Assembly (NCBI GenBank): GCA_003112755.1
Contig: BFBT01000001.1
Location: 1,116,001-1,180,000, forward strand
Reading direction: 5' to 3'
Length of the DNA stretch: 64,000 nucleotides
From: Lawsonibacter asaccharolyticus
GTDB taxonomy: Bacteria; Bacillota; Clostridia; Oscillospirales; Oscillospiraceae
The notes beneath the pieces are model-generated. The model worked only from the letters and a program-made list of their open reading frames with translations, made no database searches and was not told where the DNA came from. Every line of letters begins with the position of its first letter. Positions within the stretch are counted from its first letter, which is position 1. This document shows positions 51,829-60,052 of the stretch, in pieces. The position numbers and the translations under genes were made by a program.

Positions 51829-52240
51829 CCCGTGTGCAGGCTGAAGCCTGGGAAGTCGTCAAGCGGTGGCCTGCTCACCACCTCACGGGAGTTTCACCCC
51901 AACTGTCGTTCTGACAGAGCCGCCCCCATTGTTTGAGACTGTGGCTGGGCGGGAGTACCATTGTCATTCCGACTGTCATTGCCATGCCGGGGGCAACCCG
52001 GCACTTACAAAGGGAGTTCTCGCTCATCCCGGAAAAACTGGATGTTTTCGCAGACCTTATTTTCAACGGGTCATGATTTCCAGCAGTCCGGGCCTCGTGG
52101 CGTACCCTGTTGTGGTAGCTCATGCTTTCACACATCGGAACTGATGTACTTGACGAATGGGTATTCGGTTATCAAGGAGCATTGAGGGGTCTGCGGCCCT
52201 CTCACCCCCCTACTACAACTTTCAACGCCTCAAACCGAAC
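51829..52240. other. Structured intergenic region without a convincing gene
   Basis: About 410 bases with several short stems: CAGGCT/AGCCTG (51837-51850), GGTGG/CCACC (51866-51883), CTGTC/GACAG (about 51901-51919) and TGCCGGG/CCCGGCA (51985-52003). An 86-codon leftward frame (51875-52135) has no ribosome-binding site or recognisable product. It may hold an RNA or a cis-acting site of the element. Confidence 0.4.
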
Positions 52241-52795
52241 TTATTTTTTTAAAAAATCTAAGACAAATTTTTCTAAGGCCGCTTTCCTCTTTTGAACAGC
52301 CCGATCACTAAGTTTGTACCTCTCGCACAGACCGTTTGTGCAGGAGCGTTTCGCACCAGACAAATAGAGTTCCAGCAAGTCCTCTGCCCAGGGCTTCCAT
52401 TTACGCAGGGCTGTCTTCAGTTCTTCAATCAGAAGGTGGTCAGCAGCAAGCCCTTCGAGATCAAAGGCCGAGGGGACGCTTTCGTGTAGCGATTCAAGTC
52501 CGGCTTCTGGCACACCGGCGTCCAAGGATAAAACTGAGTAGATCGAACCAGCTTTCCGCTTCCGCTGTGCAACTGTGTTTTTGCTGTTCCACTCCCGGTA
52601 TTCGACTGCGGTCATTTCGATATACATACAATCCAGTTCATCCCCATCCGCAAAACAGTCTTTTATAAAGTACCGACGCCGCTCGGCGGGCAATCCCCGG
52701 TTTTCTTTCAAAATAGCATCCCATTCCGCCGGTGTTGCCACGACAAGCTGACGGACACCATTCACCTGTTTATAAACTAAATATGTAGTTTTCAT
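52241..52795 (-). CDS. Sigma-70 region 4-like regulator of the element
   Basis: A 184-residue protein. The C-terminal 60 residues (ELKTALRKWKPWAEDLLELYLSG, CERYKLSDRAVQKRKAALEKF) look like the region 4 HTH of sigma factors and phage ArpU-type regulators; the N-terminus contains WDAILKENRGLPAERRRYF, seen in conjugative-element sigma-like proteins. Region 2 is not evident. The ATG at 52795 has AAGGAG seven bases upstream, and this ribosome-binding site is buried in a perfect hairpin. Confidence 0.6.
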   Translation of the reverse strand: MKTTYLVYKQVNGVRQLVVATPAEWDAILKENRGLPAERRRYFIKDCFADGDELDCMYIEMTAVEYREWNSKNTVAQRKRKAGSIYSVLSLDAGVPEAGLESLHESVPSAFDLEGLAADHLLIEELKTALRKWKPWAEDLLELYLSGAKRSCTNGLCERYKLSDRAVQKRKAALEKFVLDFLKK

Positions 52796-52799
52796 TTGT

Positions 52800-52840
52800 G
52801 ATCTCCTTGAATTTTTGAAAGTCAAAAATTCAAGGAGATC
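52800..52840 (-). promoter_or_regulatory. Perfect 19-bp hairpin that masks a ribosome-binding site
   Basis: GATCTCCTTGAATTTTTGA (52800-52818) and its exact complement (52822-52840) flank a three-base loop. In the leftward transcript the 3' arm carries AAGGAG, the ribosome-binding site of the sigma-like gene, and the 5' arm carries its complement CTCCTT. This would block translation unless opened, or serve as an operator. Confidence 0.75.
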
Positions 52841-52915
52841 ACGGATAGCGGCAGAGCGCCGCCTGCCAAGCAAACAGATCCATTCCCTACTCCATTTCTG
52901 GAGCGGCAACAAAAA

Positions 52916-52976
52916 AATGGCCGGGCATTAGGAAATAGAGGGGTACGTCCCCTCACATTCCTAATGTCCGGCCATT
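52916..52976 (-). terminator. Long intrinsic terminator
   Basis: AATGGCCGGGCATTAGGAA pairs with ATTCCTAATGTCCGGCCATT (52957-52976), with an inner GAGGGG/CCCCTC stem. Read leftward it is followed by TTTTTTT. It ends transcripts from the ImmA-type gene and the zinc-ribbon gene before the sigma-like gene. Confidence 0.75.
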
Positions 52977-53071
52977 TGGTGACTATCTACCTTACGGTAC
53001 GATGACCCGTTGCTCGGTACACTTAGACCTTATTCTGTTGTCACTTCCCGCTTCGTGTTTAATATACGAAA

Positions 53072-53242
53072 CTACCCTGCCTTCCGGTATAATATCTTCC
53101 GGCGCAGGGCCAGATCGACCTCCACGACCCTATGACAGCGGGGGCACTTGATCTCAATTTTTCCTGTAGTAGGTGATATCTTGTCCATCACGCGCCAATT
53201 ACATTTAGGGCACCTCACGGCAACATTGATAGGTTGGGCCAT
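53072..53242 (-). CDS. Zinc-ribbon microprotein (56 residues)
   Basis: A 56-residue protein beginning MAQPINVAVRCPKCNWRVMD with a second pair in IKCPRCHRVVEVDLALRR. The C-P-K-C and C-P-R-C knuckles make a zinc ribbon similar in form to phage Com-type proteins. Its ATG overlaps the stop of the protease gene (TGATG), so the two are translationally coupled. A regulatory role for DNA or RNA binding is possible. Its function is not known. Confidence 0.7.
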   Translation of the reverse strand: MAQPINVAVRCPKCNWRVMDKISPTTGKIEIKCPRCHRVVEVDLALRRKILYRKAG

Positions 53243-53961
53243 CAGTTATCATCCTCCATTTCAATATCGGCCAGCGCATAGGGGTTGTGCAAATAACCCT
53301 TTCTCAGCAGGCCGAGCCTTTTCAGCCTAATAGCCATAGCCTGTTTCGAAACACCAAGAAGTTCCGCTATTTTACAAAACTTTCTGTATTCCTTTGGCCG
53401 GTATATCTTGTTCAATATATCAATACCGTACTCTAAGTTAAATTTGCGGAGCGCCCCAAGTACGATCTCAGAGGGGAGCAGGAGAGCAGACGCTAAATTA
53501 TCAGCTTGCCACTCATCCCAATCGCGGATTGGAAATTGCGGACTACGCCCCTGATAATAGACAACACGATTTTGAAGCAATCTATTAGTCGAATATAAGC
53601 TGGCTAAAATCTGGTGGGCTGTTTCGTGCGCCAAAGTAAAGTGATATCTTCCGCACAGAGCTGGATTCTTCTTTAAGTCAGTTTCTATTAGGAGAGTTCT
53701 TCCATCAAGGTAGTAGAAGCAGGGCTGTCCACTATCATCGTAGAGTTCAACGCCAACCTCCTTAAATGCGGTCATTCCGAGGGTCAGCCCGTCTTTTGAT
53801 AGATGGAAATAGTCAATGTGGAGGCCGCAAAGCTCACATGCGAGGATTTCAGGGTCAACACGATCAACTTGCCGGTCTACAAACTGAGGTAAATGCTTGT
53901 AGTCATTGAAAACCTGGGTTGCTATTTTTTCAATGTCACTTCGGGATAAATAACTCATCAT
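53242..53961 (-). CDS. ImmA/IrrE-family metallopeptidase with C-terminal HTH
   Basis: A 239-residue protein. The protease domain has zinc motif HETAH (LAHETAHQIL, around residue 116), a third ligand candidate in DEWQADNLASALLLP, and the C-terminus carries an HTH (KIAELLGVSKQAMAIRLKRLGLL). ImmA cleaves the element repressor after DNA damage or induction. The first ATG after AGGGG (53961) is chosen. It is transcribed away from the XRE gene from an overlapping promoter. The HTH tail suggests it may also bind DNA. Confidence 0.85.
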   Translation of the reverse strand: MMSYLSRSDIEKIATQVFNDYKHLPQFVDRQVDRVDPEILACELCGLHIDYFHLSKDGLTLGMTAFKEVGVELYDDSGQPCFYYLDGRTLLIETDLKKNPALCGRYHFTLAHETAHQILASLYSTNRLLQNRVVYYQGRSPQFPIRDWDEWQADNLASALLLPSEIVLGALRKFNLEYGIDILNKIYRPKEYRKFCKIAELLGVSKQAMAIRLKRLGLLRKGYLHNPYALADIEMEDDN

Positions 53962-54012
53962 TTGTACCCCTATTTTCATAAAAACGAATTTCGACAAAAA
54001 GAAATGATAATC

Positions 54013-54041
54013 TTGACACGATGTGCAACTCGTTGTAATAT
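54013..54041 (+). promoter_or_regulatory. Promoter of the XRE repressor gene
   Basis: TTGACA (54013-54018), 17 bases, TAATAT (54036-54041). It fires rightward, toward the opposing promoter at 54068-54096. Confidence 0.7.
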
Positions 54042-54067
54042 ATGCGCAGGTCAAGTTCACATTCCAT

Positions 54068-54096
54068 ATTATAGGCAATTTGGCTGCATATGTCAA
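54068..54096 (-). promoter_or_regulatory. Promoter of the leftward protease transcript
   Basis: Read leftward, perfect TTGACA (54091-54096), 17 bases and perfect TATAAT (54068-54073). Start point is near 54061, inside the rightward transcript. Confidence 0.85.
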
Positions 54097-54139
54097 TATA
54101 GAATGTGTAATTAGTTGCATATTAGTTGGAGGTAGTATA

Positions 54140-54550
54140 ATGAAGTTTGCTGAAAAAGTACGAGCCGCAAGACTCAATATAGGCTATACACAGAAGCAGC
54201 TTGCGGAAATAACTCATGTTGCGCTCCGTACTATCGTCAACTATGAAAAAGGGGAAAGTTACCCCCGAAAAAGAGAAACCTACGCAGCCCTTGCAAATGC
54301 CCTCAATGTTGAAACAAACTACCTCTTGACAGAAGATGAAGAATTTGTGGTCAATGCCGCTGAACGATATGGCGCTCACGGAGCATCACAGGCCCAAGCT
54401 GTGATTGATGGATTTTCCGGCCTGTGTGCTGGCGGCACTTTGTCCGAAGAAGATAAAGATGCTGTGATGAAAGCGTTACAGGACATTTATTGGGAGTCAA
54501 AAGCAAGGAACGTGCAAAAATATACACCAAAAAAATTTAAAAAATCCTGA
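54140..54550 (+). CDS. XRE-family repressor (ImmR-like)
   Basis: A 136-residue Cro/CI-type regulator. HTH in residues 8-62 (RAARLNIGYTQKQLAEITHVALRTIVNYEKGES); the C-terminal part is a helical dimerisation or protease-sensitive segment. GGAGGT lies six bases before the ATG. It is followed by an ImmA/IrrE protease gene and faces another, the arrangement of repressor-antirepressor switches of ICEs and phages. It probably controls excision of the element. Confidence 0.85.
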   Translation: MKFAEKVRAARLNIGYTQKQLAEITHVALRTIVNYEKGESYPRKRETYAALANALNVETNYLLTEDEEFVVNAAERYGAHGASQAQAVIDGFSGLCAGGTLSEEDKDAVMKALQDIYWESKARNVQKYTPKKFKKS

Positions 54551-54620
54551 TTATGGGACAGTGACCCATATATGATTTGTGATGCAAGGAAACCTTTGTG
54601 CTTTTGGGGGTGGAACGTCT

Positions 54621-55160
54621 ATGCTGCAAAAGGCAGAAACGATCTATCATAAAGCGAATGAACTTGTAAGGCGCTGTGGAACGCGGGATACCCTGCGAAT
54701 CGCCGGTAAGATCGGCATTTATATACACCAAATTGATACTTTTAAGGAGTTGCTGGGAATGTATAGTTACCAGCATAAGGAGAGACATATTCTGCTGAAC
54801 TCCAACATGGATTACATTACAGTTCAAATGGTCTGTGGACATGAGATCGGTCATGATATTTTTCATAGGGAGAAAGCCAAGAGCAGAATGGGGCTCCAGG
54901 AATTCACCCTGTTTGATATGCGGAGCGAGATGGAGTATGAGGCCAATGCCTTTGCAGCCCACTTGCGTATCGACAGTGAGGAATTGCTTGAGCTTGCAGG
55001 TCACGGGTATGATGTGGTTCAGCTTTCCTCAATAATGGGAACAAATGTTAATTTGGTGCTCATCAAGTTAAATGAACTCAACCGTATGGGGCTTCGACTT
55101 GACCTGCCATATGTTCCCCGTTCTGATTTTCTAAAAAATGTAAAAAATGTAACAGTATAA
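54621..55160 (+). CDS. ImmA/IrrE-family metallopeptidase (second copy)
   Basis: A 179-residue protease with zinc motif HEIGHD (VCGHEIGHDIFHRE) and a downstream glutamate/asparagine helix (MEYEANAFAAHLRI). It is short and lacks the HTH tail of the other ImmA-type gene. The ATG at 54621 follows GGGGGTGG by seven bases. It lies downstream of the XRE gene, the classical immR-immA order, so it is the likelier antirepressor. Confidence 0.88.
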   Translation: MLQKAETIYHKANELVRRCGTRDTLRIAGKIGIYIHQIDTFKELLGMYSYQHKERHILLNSNMDYITVQMVCGHEIGHDIFHREKAKSRMGLQEFTLFDMRSEMEYEANAFAAHLRIDSEELLELAGHGYDVVQLSSIMGTNVNLVLIKLNELNRMGLRLDLPYVPRSDFLKNVKNVTV

Positions 55161-55253
55161 AATAGAAATCGTCCTCTACAAAGTAGGGGTCGATTTCTAT
55201 AACTCATTACAATCTAATTGGAAACTCCAGCTTGATTAGGTCTTAGTTGTTTA

Positions 55254-55281
55254 TTGACATTTCCTCATTCTGCACTATTAT
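55254..55281 (+). promoter_or_regulatory. Promoter of the DinG-like helicase gene
   Basis: TTGACA (55254-55259), 16 bases, TATTAT (55276-55281). It lies inside the longest reading of the helicase frame, so translation must begin after about 55288. Confidence 0.6.
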
Positions 55282-55310
55282 TAAGAAAAGCAATAATACA
55301 AGACGGTCGT

Positions 55311-57416
55311 GTGTCACGAGAACAATATGCATCATCTAAAAAAGTTGGACATGGAACAGGAGACGGATACCAATTGAGCTATATATCGGCATTTGATCCA
55401 TCAGCAGACAAAAAGAGGAATTTAGCCTCTAAGATATATGATATCAGCGAAAGCGTCACAAAATTCTTCTGGGATGACGCTCCCCGGCTTGGCATTCAGC
55501 AGCGAGAGGGACAGCAGGACATGGCCTTCGACGTGCTGGACGCGATTAAAAGCGGCAGTCATGTTGTGATTGAGGCTGGCGTTGGGATAGGAAAAAGTTT
55601 TGCCTATCTGGTGCCCATTTTGCTTTACAATGCCAAAACCTTTTCTCCAGTCGTGATCGCAACGTCAACCATTGCCTTGCAGGAGCAGCTTCTGAGCGAT
55701 GTGGAGCGGCTGAAGAAATGGCTGCGCATTGAACCAGACCTCATTTTGGCGAAGGGGAAGAACCACTATCTTTGTCTCCGACGCGCGAGTGAGTATTTCC
55801 AGTCTGTTGACGGTAGTGCTCAGGCCCAAATCATAAGTGACATCCGAGCCGGCCATCAGGACCGGCGTTCCTTTACACAGCATATTCCTGACGCAGTCTG
55901 GGATAAGATCAATATCACCCGCTTCAGCAAATCAGAGTGCGCTACCTGTAAGTATGCCGACGATTGCCAATATTACAATATGCGTATTGCCCTACGCTAT
56001 ACCCGCGGAGTCATCGTCTGCAACCAGGATCTCCTGTCCGCACACCTGCTCCTCCGGAATCAGGGGCAAGATGGGCTGTTAAACAATGAAGTCAAGCTGG
56101 TCGTTATAGATGAGGCACATCACCTGGAGGAAAAGGTGCGGAGCGCCACTACCACTCAATGTTGGCAGAGGCAGATCATTAAAACCATCTATGCGGCTGA
56201 GAAAGCGATTTGGCCCACAGAGCGACAATATGTTGCCGGAAAAATTTCCAGCACAGTGCACGATATAAAAGCTCTGTACCGACATCTGAGCGATCAAATG
56301 CAGCAGCAGATCGACGGTGCGGACCGCACTGTACGCGATTCCGAACGTCTCTTCTTGCGGGAGCACGTACATACTGCCGCATTGGTCCAAAAAGCATCTC
56401 AGTCATTGGTGGAGCTCTCTGACAGCATCCAGATCTATGCCGACATGAGACGCCGAAACCGGAACAGGGTGTCCGTCGATGACCTGGAGATCCTTGCGGA
56501 GTCATTTTACGTCCTTGCTACCTCTTGGGAGGAACAGCTCGTGTGGCTGGAGCGCAGAGGCCCATATACGCAGCTGACATGGTGCCCAAAGGATACCAGC
56601 ACCATCATCAACAACCTGTTTTTCAGCGCCTCGATACAGACGATCCTGACCTCAGCTACCCTGACTAACACGCAGGATGGCGAGCTAGAAGAGCAATACT
56701 CCTATTTTGTTCGGAGTACCGGCTTTCCATTAGGAGATGCCGGAATGCTTGCGGAGCCAAAGCCCTCCCCCTATCTTTACGATGAGCATGCCCTCATTTA
56801 CTACTGCAATGACCTGCCCCATCCCACCAAAGAGCGCGAGGAGTTCATCCAACAGGGGGTGGAGCGCCTGATCCAGCTTCTGGAGATCTCTCATGGCATG
56901 GCGCTGGTGCTTTTTACTGCAAAGACTGATATGGAGGATGTCTATGCAGCGCTTCAAGGCCGTGACCTTCCTTATAAGATTCTGATTCAACAAAGTGGTG
57001 CCTCCCAAGAAAAAGTTCTGAGAGAGTTCAGAGAGGACGCAAATTCCGTACTCCTGGGCACCGGCGCTTACTGGGAGGGGATCAGCATCGAAGGTAAAAG
57101 CCTCTCCCATGTGATAATCTTCCGCTTACCCTTTCCGGTGCCCGATCCGGTCATTGACTATAAGGCGTCGATTGCGACTGATCCCCTGATGGAGGTCAGC
57201 GTGCCGGAGATGATCATCCACCTCAAGCAGGGTATCGGCCGCCTGATCCGAAATGAAACGGATACTGGCATCATCTCCATCATCGACCGGCGTCTCCGAG
57301 ATGACCCACCGGAACGGTACCACGATATCGTCTGGGATGCCCTGCCGATCCACAACAGGACTGTGGACCTTCAGGTCGTCCGGGAGTTCTATGATGGAGT
57401 TTGTAAAGTAATATAG
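55311..57416 (+). CDS. DinG/Rad3-type DNA helicase
   Basis: About 700 residues of superfamily 2 helicase. Walker A is EAGVGIGKS, Walker B DEAHH (VVIDEAHHLEE); cysteines at CLRR and CATCKYADDC form the Fe-S cluster site. Motif VI is QGIGRLIRNETD. DinG unwinds 5' overhangs, R-loops and forked DNA. The start is uncertain: GTG at 55311 and TTG at 55374 (behind AGGAG, 11 bases) are both possible. As a cargo gene beside an ImmR/ImmA switch it may take part in element replication or host defence; this is not shown. No partner gene is obvious. Confidence 0.85.
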   Translation: MSREQYASSKKVGHGTGDGYQLSYISAFDPSADKKRNLASKIYDISESVTKFFWDDAPRLGIQQREGQQDMAFDVLDAIKSGSHVVIEAGVGIGKSFAYLVPILLYNAKTFSPVVIATSTIALQEQLLSDVERLKKWLRIEPDLILAKGKNHYLCLRRASEYFQSVDGSAQAQIISDIRAGHQDRRSFTQHIPDAVWDKINITRFSKSECATCKYADDCQYYNMRIALRYTRGVIVCNQDLLSAHLLLRNQGQDGLLNNEVKLVVIDEAHHLEEKVRSATTTQCWQRQIIKTIYAAEKAIWPTERQYVAGKISSTVHDIKALYRHLSDQMQQQIDGADRTVRDSERLFLREHVHTAALVQKASQSLVELSDSIQIYADMRRRNRNRVSVDDLEILAESFYVLATSWEEQLVWLERRGPYTQLTWCPKDTSTIINNLFFSASIQTILTSATLTNTQDGELEEQYSYFVRSTGFPLGDAGMLAEPKPSPYLYDEHALIYYCNDLPHPTKEREEFIQQGVERLIQLLEISHGMALVLFTAKTDMEDVYAALQGRDLPYKILIQQSGASQEKVLREFREDANSVLLGTGAYWEGISIEGKSLSHVIIFRLPFPVPDPVIDYKASIATDPLMEVSVPEMIIHLKQGIGRLIRNETDTGIISIIDRRLRDDPPERYHDIVWDALPIHNRTVDLQVVREFYDGVCKVI

Positions 57417-57495
57417 AACACCAGATGTTGCACTATAATAATTAAACTCCACTAAGGCAAACTTCTTTCAGCATAGATAGACATTAGATAAAAGG

Positions 57496-57537
57496 CCCCC
57501 TGTGTAGAAAGGTAGACTACACAGGGGGTTATTTTTT
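57496..57537. terminator. Bidirectional intrinsic terminator
   Basis: A perfect 12-bp stem CCCCCTGTGTAG with CTACACAGGGGG, nine-base loop. Rightward it is followed by TTATTTTTT; leftward by CCTTTTA. It can end both the helicase transcript and the oxidoreductase fragment. Confidence 0.88.
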
Positions 57538-57543
57538 ATTATT

Positions 57544-58085
57544 TCAAATGTGATTTGCTACTTCAAACGCGTCCCAGATGGCATACATGATGTTGGACAC
57601 TTTCTTGGAATCGCCCAGACAGTACAACTCAGGGATATCAAACTCCAGAGATTGATACAAATCATTATTTTCCTTATAGCCGACGGCAAGAACTACGCTG
57701 TCGCAAGACAGATTAATCGTATCGCCTCTACTCTGAAGTATTAGCTTTCCATTTTGATAAGAGGAAACCTTTGCGTTTACGATGGTCTCAATCCCATGGA
57801 AGGGAATGAGACGCTCCAACATTTCGCTGTTGGCGTGGCAGAGTGGGCCGTTGAGCGCAAGCAACTTATCCAGCGCCTCTACGATTTTCACGGTTTTGCC
57901 GTTCTGCGCGAGCCAGAGAGCTGTCTCGCAGCCAACTAGCCCGCCACCGACCACGACCACAGTCTGGCCTGGGTCCTTTTTTCCTGTCAGCACATCTGCG
58001 GCGGAATATACCCTGGAATCATCTCCCAAAGAGAACATTTTGGGCTGGGAGCCGGTGGCACAGATTACTGCATCGAGTGGTTTGA
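57544..58085 (-). pseudogene. C-terminal fragment of an NADH:flavin oxidoreductase (enoate reductase type)
   Basis: About 180 residues that are the C-terminal NAD(P)-binding half of 2-enoate-reductase/BaiCD-like enzymes: DAVICATGS, the dinucleotide motif VVVVGGGLVGCETA, SVVLAVGY and CLGDSKKVSNIMYAIWDAFEVA. The FMN barrel and Fe-S region are absent. Upstream of about 58085 the same frame stays open but is simply the antisense of a CocE-like gene, so the two were joined by rearrangement. It cannot be functional as an oxidoreductase. Confidence 0.8.
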
Positions 58086-58854
58086 TTACTGGCTGAAAGG
58101 GATCATGACCCCCATTATGGAAAAGCCCCCTGTTTTCTATCACACCATGGGGAAGGTCAAGTACTACTATGGTGAGACCTGGCCTCTTCCCCAGACCAAG
58201 TTTACCCCCTATTACTTTGCCAGCGAAAAGGGTGCCAACAGCGCCGACGGTGACGGCCGCCTGCAGATGGAGATTCCCACTGACGGAAAAGCCTTTGACA
58301 AATACGATTACGATCCCGCAGATCCGGTTCCCTGCCGCTCCGGCATCGTGATTTCTCCGGGCGATTCTTTGCGTCAGAGCCAGGAAGTGGTGGAGTGCCG
58401 CAACGATGTTCTGGTGTACAGCACCGATGTGTTGGAAAAGAACGTTACTGTGGTTGGCCCCATCGAGGTAAACCTCTGGGCCGCCTCCAGCGCAATGGAT
58501 ACCGATTTTACCGCCAAGTTGGTGGATGTAAGAGAAGATGGCTCTACCTACAATATTACCGAAGGCATCATTCGCTGCCGCTTCCGCGAGGGTCTGGATC
58601 GGGCAAAGCCGCTGATTCCCGGTGCCATATACTGCTATCAAATCAACATGGGCGGCACTGGTATGGTATTCCAAAAGGGTCATAAGATCCGCGTGGAAAT
58701 TGCCAGCAGCAACTTCCCCAAACACGACCGCAACATGAACACTGGGCACGCTATTGGCGAGGACGCTGAGGGCATTGTGGCGCACCAGACCATTTACCAC
58801 GATGCCGACCACCCATCCTATATTATGTTGCCGATTCAGCCGGTAAGCGATTAA
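58072..58854 (+). pseudogene. C-terminal fragment of CocE/NonD-family hydrolase
   Basis: About 260 residues starting abruptly with IEWFDYWLKGI, the last part of the catalytic domain of X-Pro dipeptidyl-peptidase-like esterases, followed by the beta-sandwich C-terminal domain (GPIEVNLWAASSAMDTDFTAKL, NITEGIIRCRFREG, GHKIRVEIASSNFPKHDRN). The nucleophile region is missing and there is no start with a ribosome-binding site; the ATG at 58105 is internal. A rho-independent terminator follows. Confidence 0.82.
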
Positions 58855-58882
58855 CGGCAGTACATCTCTAAAAAACCTCCCT

Positions 58883-58950
58883 AAACTCCTTAACGGATCT
58901 TGGTACATGATTTCTTCCCCGTTACCAAGACCTATTAAGGAGTTTTATAT
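58883..58950 (+). terminator. Intrinsic terminator of the CocE fragment
   Basis: AAACTCCTTAA and TTAAGGAGTTT arms with an inner CTTGGTA/TACCAAG stem, then TATAT. Confidence 0.7.
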
Positions 58951-59235
58951 CGTTTGGCGCATTAACGGGTGGAGTGTAACTGGGGAAAAAAGCTCCAGAC
59001 CCCAGAAGTGGCCCGATATGGGTAGAAAACAAACAGTATATCTCCTGCGGTATACAGGACGGAGATTTTCCTGGTTTGGGACAAAGGTATGCAGTAGGGC
59101 GGAAGTAATTTTGCTCACCTTTGGGTGATTTGGCTTGCCGCAAGTAGCTGCGAAAAAGTCTTTTTTCGGGCAACGTCCACATTGTTTGCCCTTGTGCGTT
59201 GGCTGTTAAAGGCAGGGAAAGGGAAAGCGGGCCTA
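58951..59235. other. Gap before the insertion sequence, no gene supported
   Basis: About 285 bases. A leftward 117-codon frame (58922-59275) runs into the insertion sequence and has no start signal. Nothing convincing is seen. Confidence 0.4.
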
Positions 59236-59292
59236 GGCCTTGTTTGAAAAATAAAAGTTGCACAATAGGACGCAATATGTAAAACTAAGGGC

Positions 59293-59634
59293 ATGAAACG
59301 TTATGAACTAAAAAAAGAACAATGGGACCGGATCAAGCAGATGCTGCCACCAGAAGAAACAGGAAAGCGAGAACGTCCGCACAAGGACAACCGGACGATG
59401 TTGAATGGAATGCTCTGGATCGTCCGAAGCGGCGCCCAGTGGCGGGAACTGCCAGAAGCCTACGGCCCTTGGCAGTCAGTGTATGCCCGATTTGCCAAAT
59501 GGCGGGATGACGGCACACTGGAAAGAGTGTTTCACACGCTTTCTGGGGATGAAGACATGGAAAATCTAAGCATGGACTCTACCTGTATAAAGGTACATGA
59601 AAGTGCCAATGGTGGGGGAAAAAACGGCAGATAA
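59293..59634 (+). CDS. IS5-family transposase, first frame (OrfA)
   Basis: A 113-residue protein with the DUF4096 N-terminal domain (ELKKEQWDRIKQMLPPEE, WIVRSGAQWRELPEAYGPWQ) and the first DDE aspartate in LSMDSTCIK. It ends at 59634; the catalytic remainder is in the second frame. A G5A6 tract just before its stop is a likely frameshift site. Confidence 0.9.
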   Translation: MKRYELKKEQWDRIKQMLPPEETGKRERPHKDNRTMLNGMLWIVRSGAQWRELPEAYGPWQSVYARFAKWRDDGTLERVFHTLSGDEDMENLSMDSTCIKVHESANGGGKNGR

Positions 59635-60052
59635 GGCAGTTGGCCGCACCAGAGGCGGGCTGAATACAAAGATTCATGCTGTCGTGGATGGTCTGGGAAA
59701 TCCTGTAAAGTTCCTCCTTTCAGCCGGAAATGACAACGATTGTGTCCATGCGGTGGAACTGCTGGAAAACGTTGAACTTCGTGGGAGCAACGTGCTGGCA
59801 GACCGGGCTTATGGTGCTCGATCCATTTGGGAATACATCTCAAAGCATGGGATGCATTATGTGATCCCGCCCCAAAGCAATGTATCCAATCCCTGGCCGT
59901 TAGACTGGTATCTGTATAAGGAGCGGCATCTGGTCGAGTGTTTCTTTCAGAAAATCAAGTGGTTTTGCAGAATTGCTACCAGATGCGACAAGCTGGACGC
60001 CTCTTTCTTGGCATTTGTTTGCCTTGCTGCCATTGCTATTTTATCGCTTTAG
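59597..60052 (+). CDS. IS5-family transposase, second frame (OrfB)
   Basis: A 151-residue frame (+1 relative to OrfA) holding the remaining DDE residues: D in VLADRAYGA and E in RHLVECFFQKIKWF, with the RTRGGLNTKIHAVVDGLGNP region. It overlaps OrfA by 38 bases, and the fusion would be made by +1 frameshifting or transcript slippage on the A-run. The ATG at 59597 lacks a ribosome-binding site. Confidence 0.9.
   Translation: MKVPMVGEKTADKAVGRTRGGLNTKIHAVVDGLGNPVKFLLSAGNDNDCVHAVELLENVELRGSNVLADRAYGARSIWEYISKHGMHYVIPPQSNVSNPWPLDWYLYKERHLVECFFQKIKWFCRIATRCDKLDASFLAFVCLAAIAILSL

Noticed and set aside
51875..52135. Leftward 86-codon frame in the structured gap
   Set aside because: No ribosome-binding site and no recognisable product; the DNA is rich in stem-loops.
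58086..58908. Extension of the oxidoreductase frame to a 454-residue protein
   Set aside because: The upper 270 codons are antisense to a clear CocE-type coding sequence and have no family resemblance.
58922..59275. Leftward 117-codon frame
   Set aside because: It crosses the insertion-sequence end, has no ribosome-binding site and low-complexity composition.
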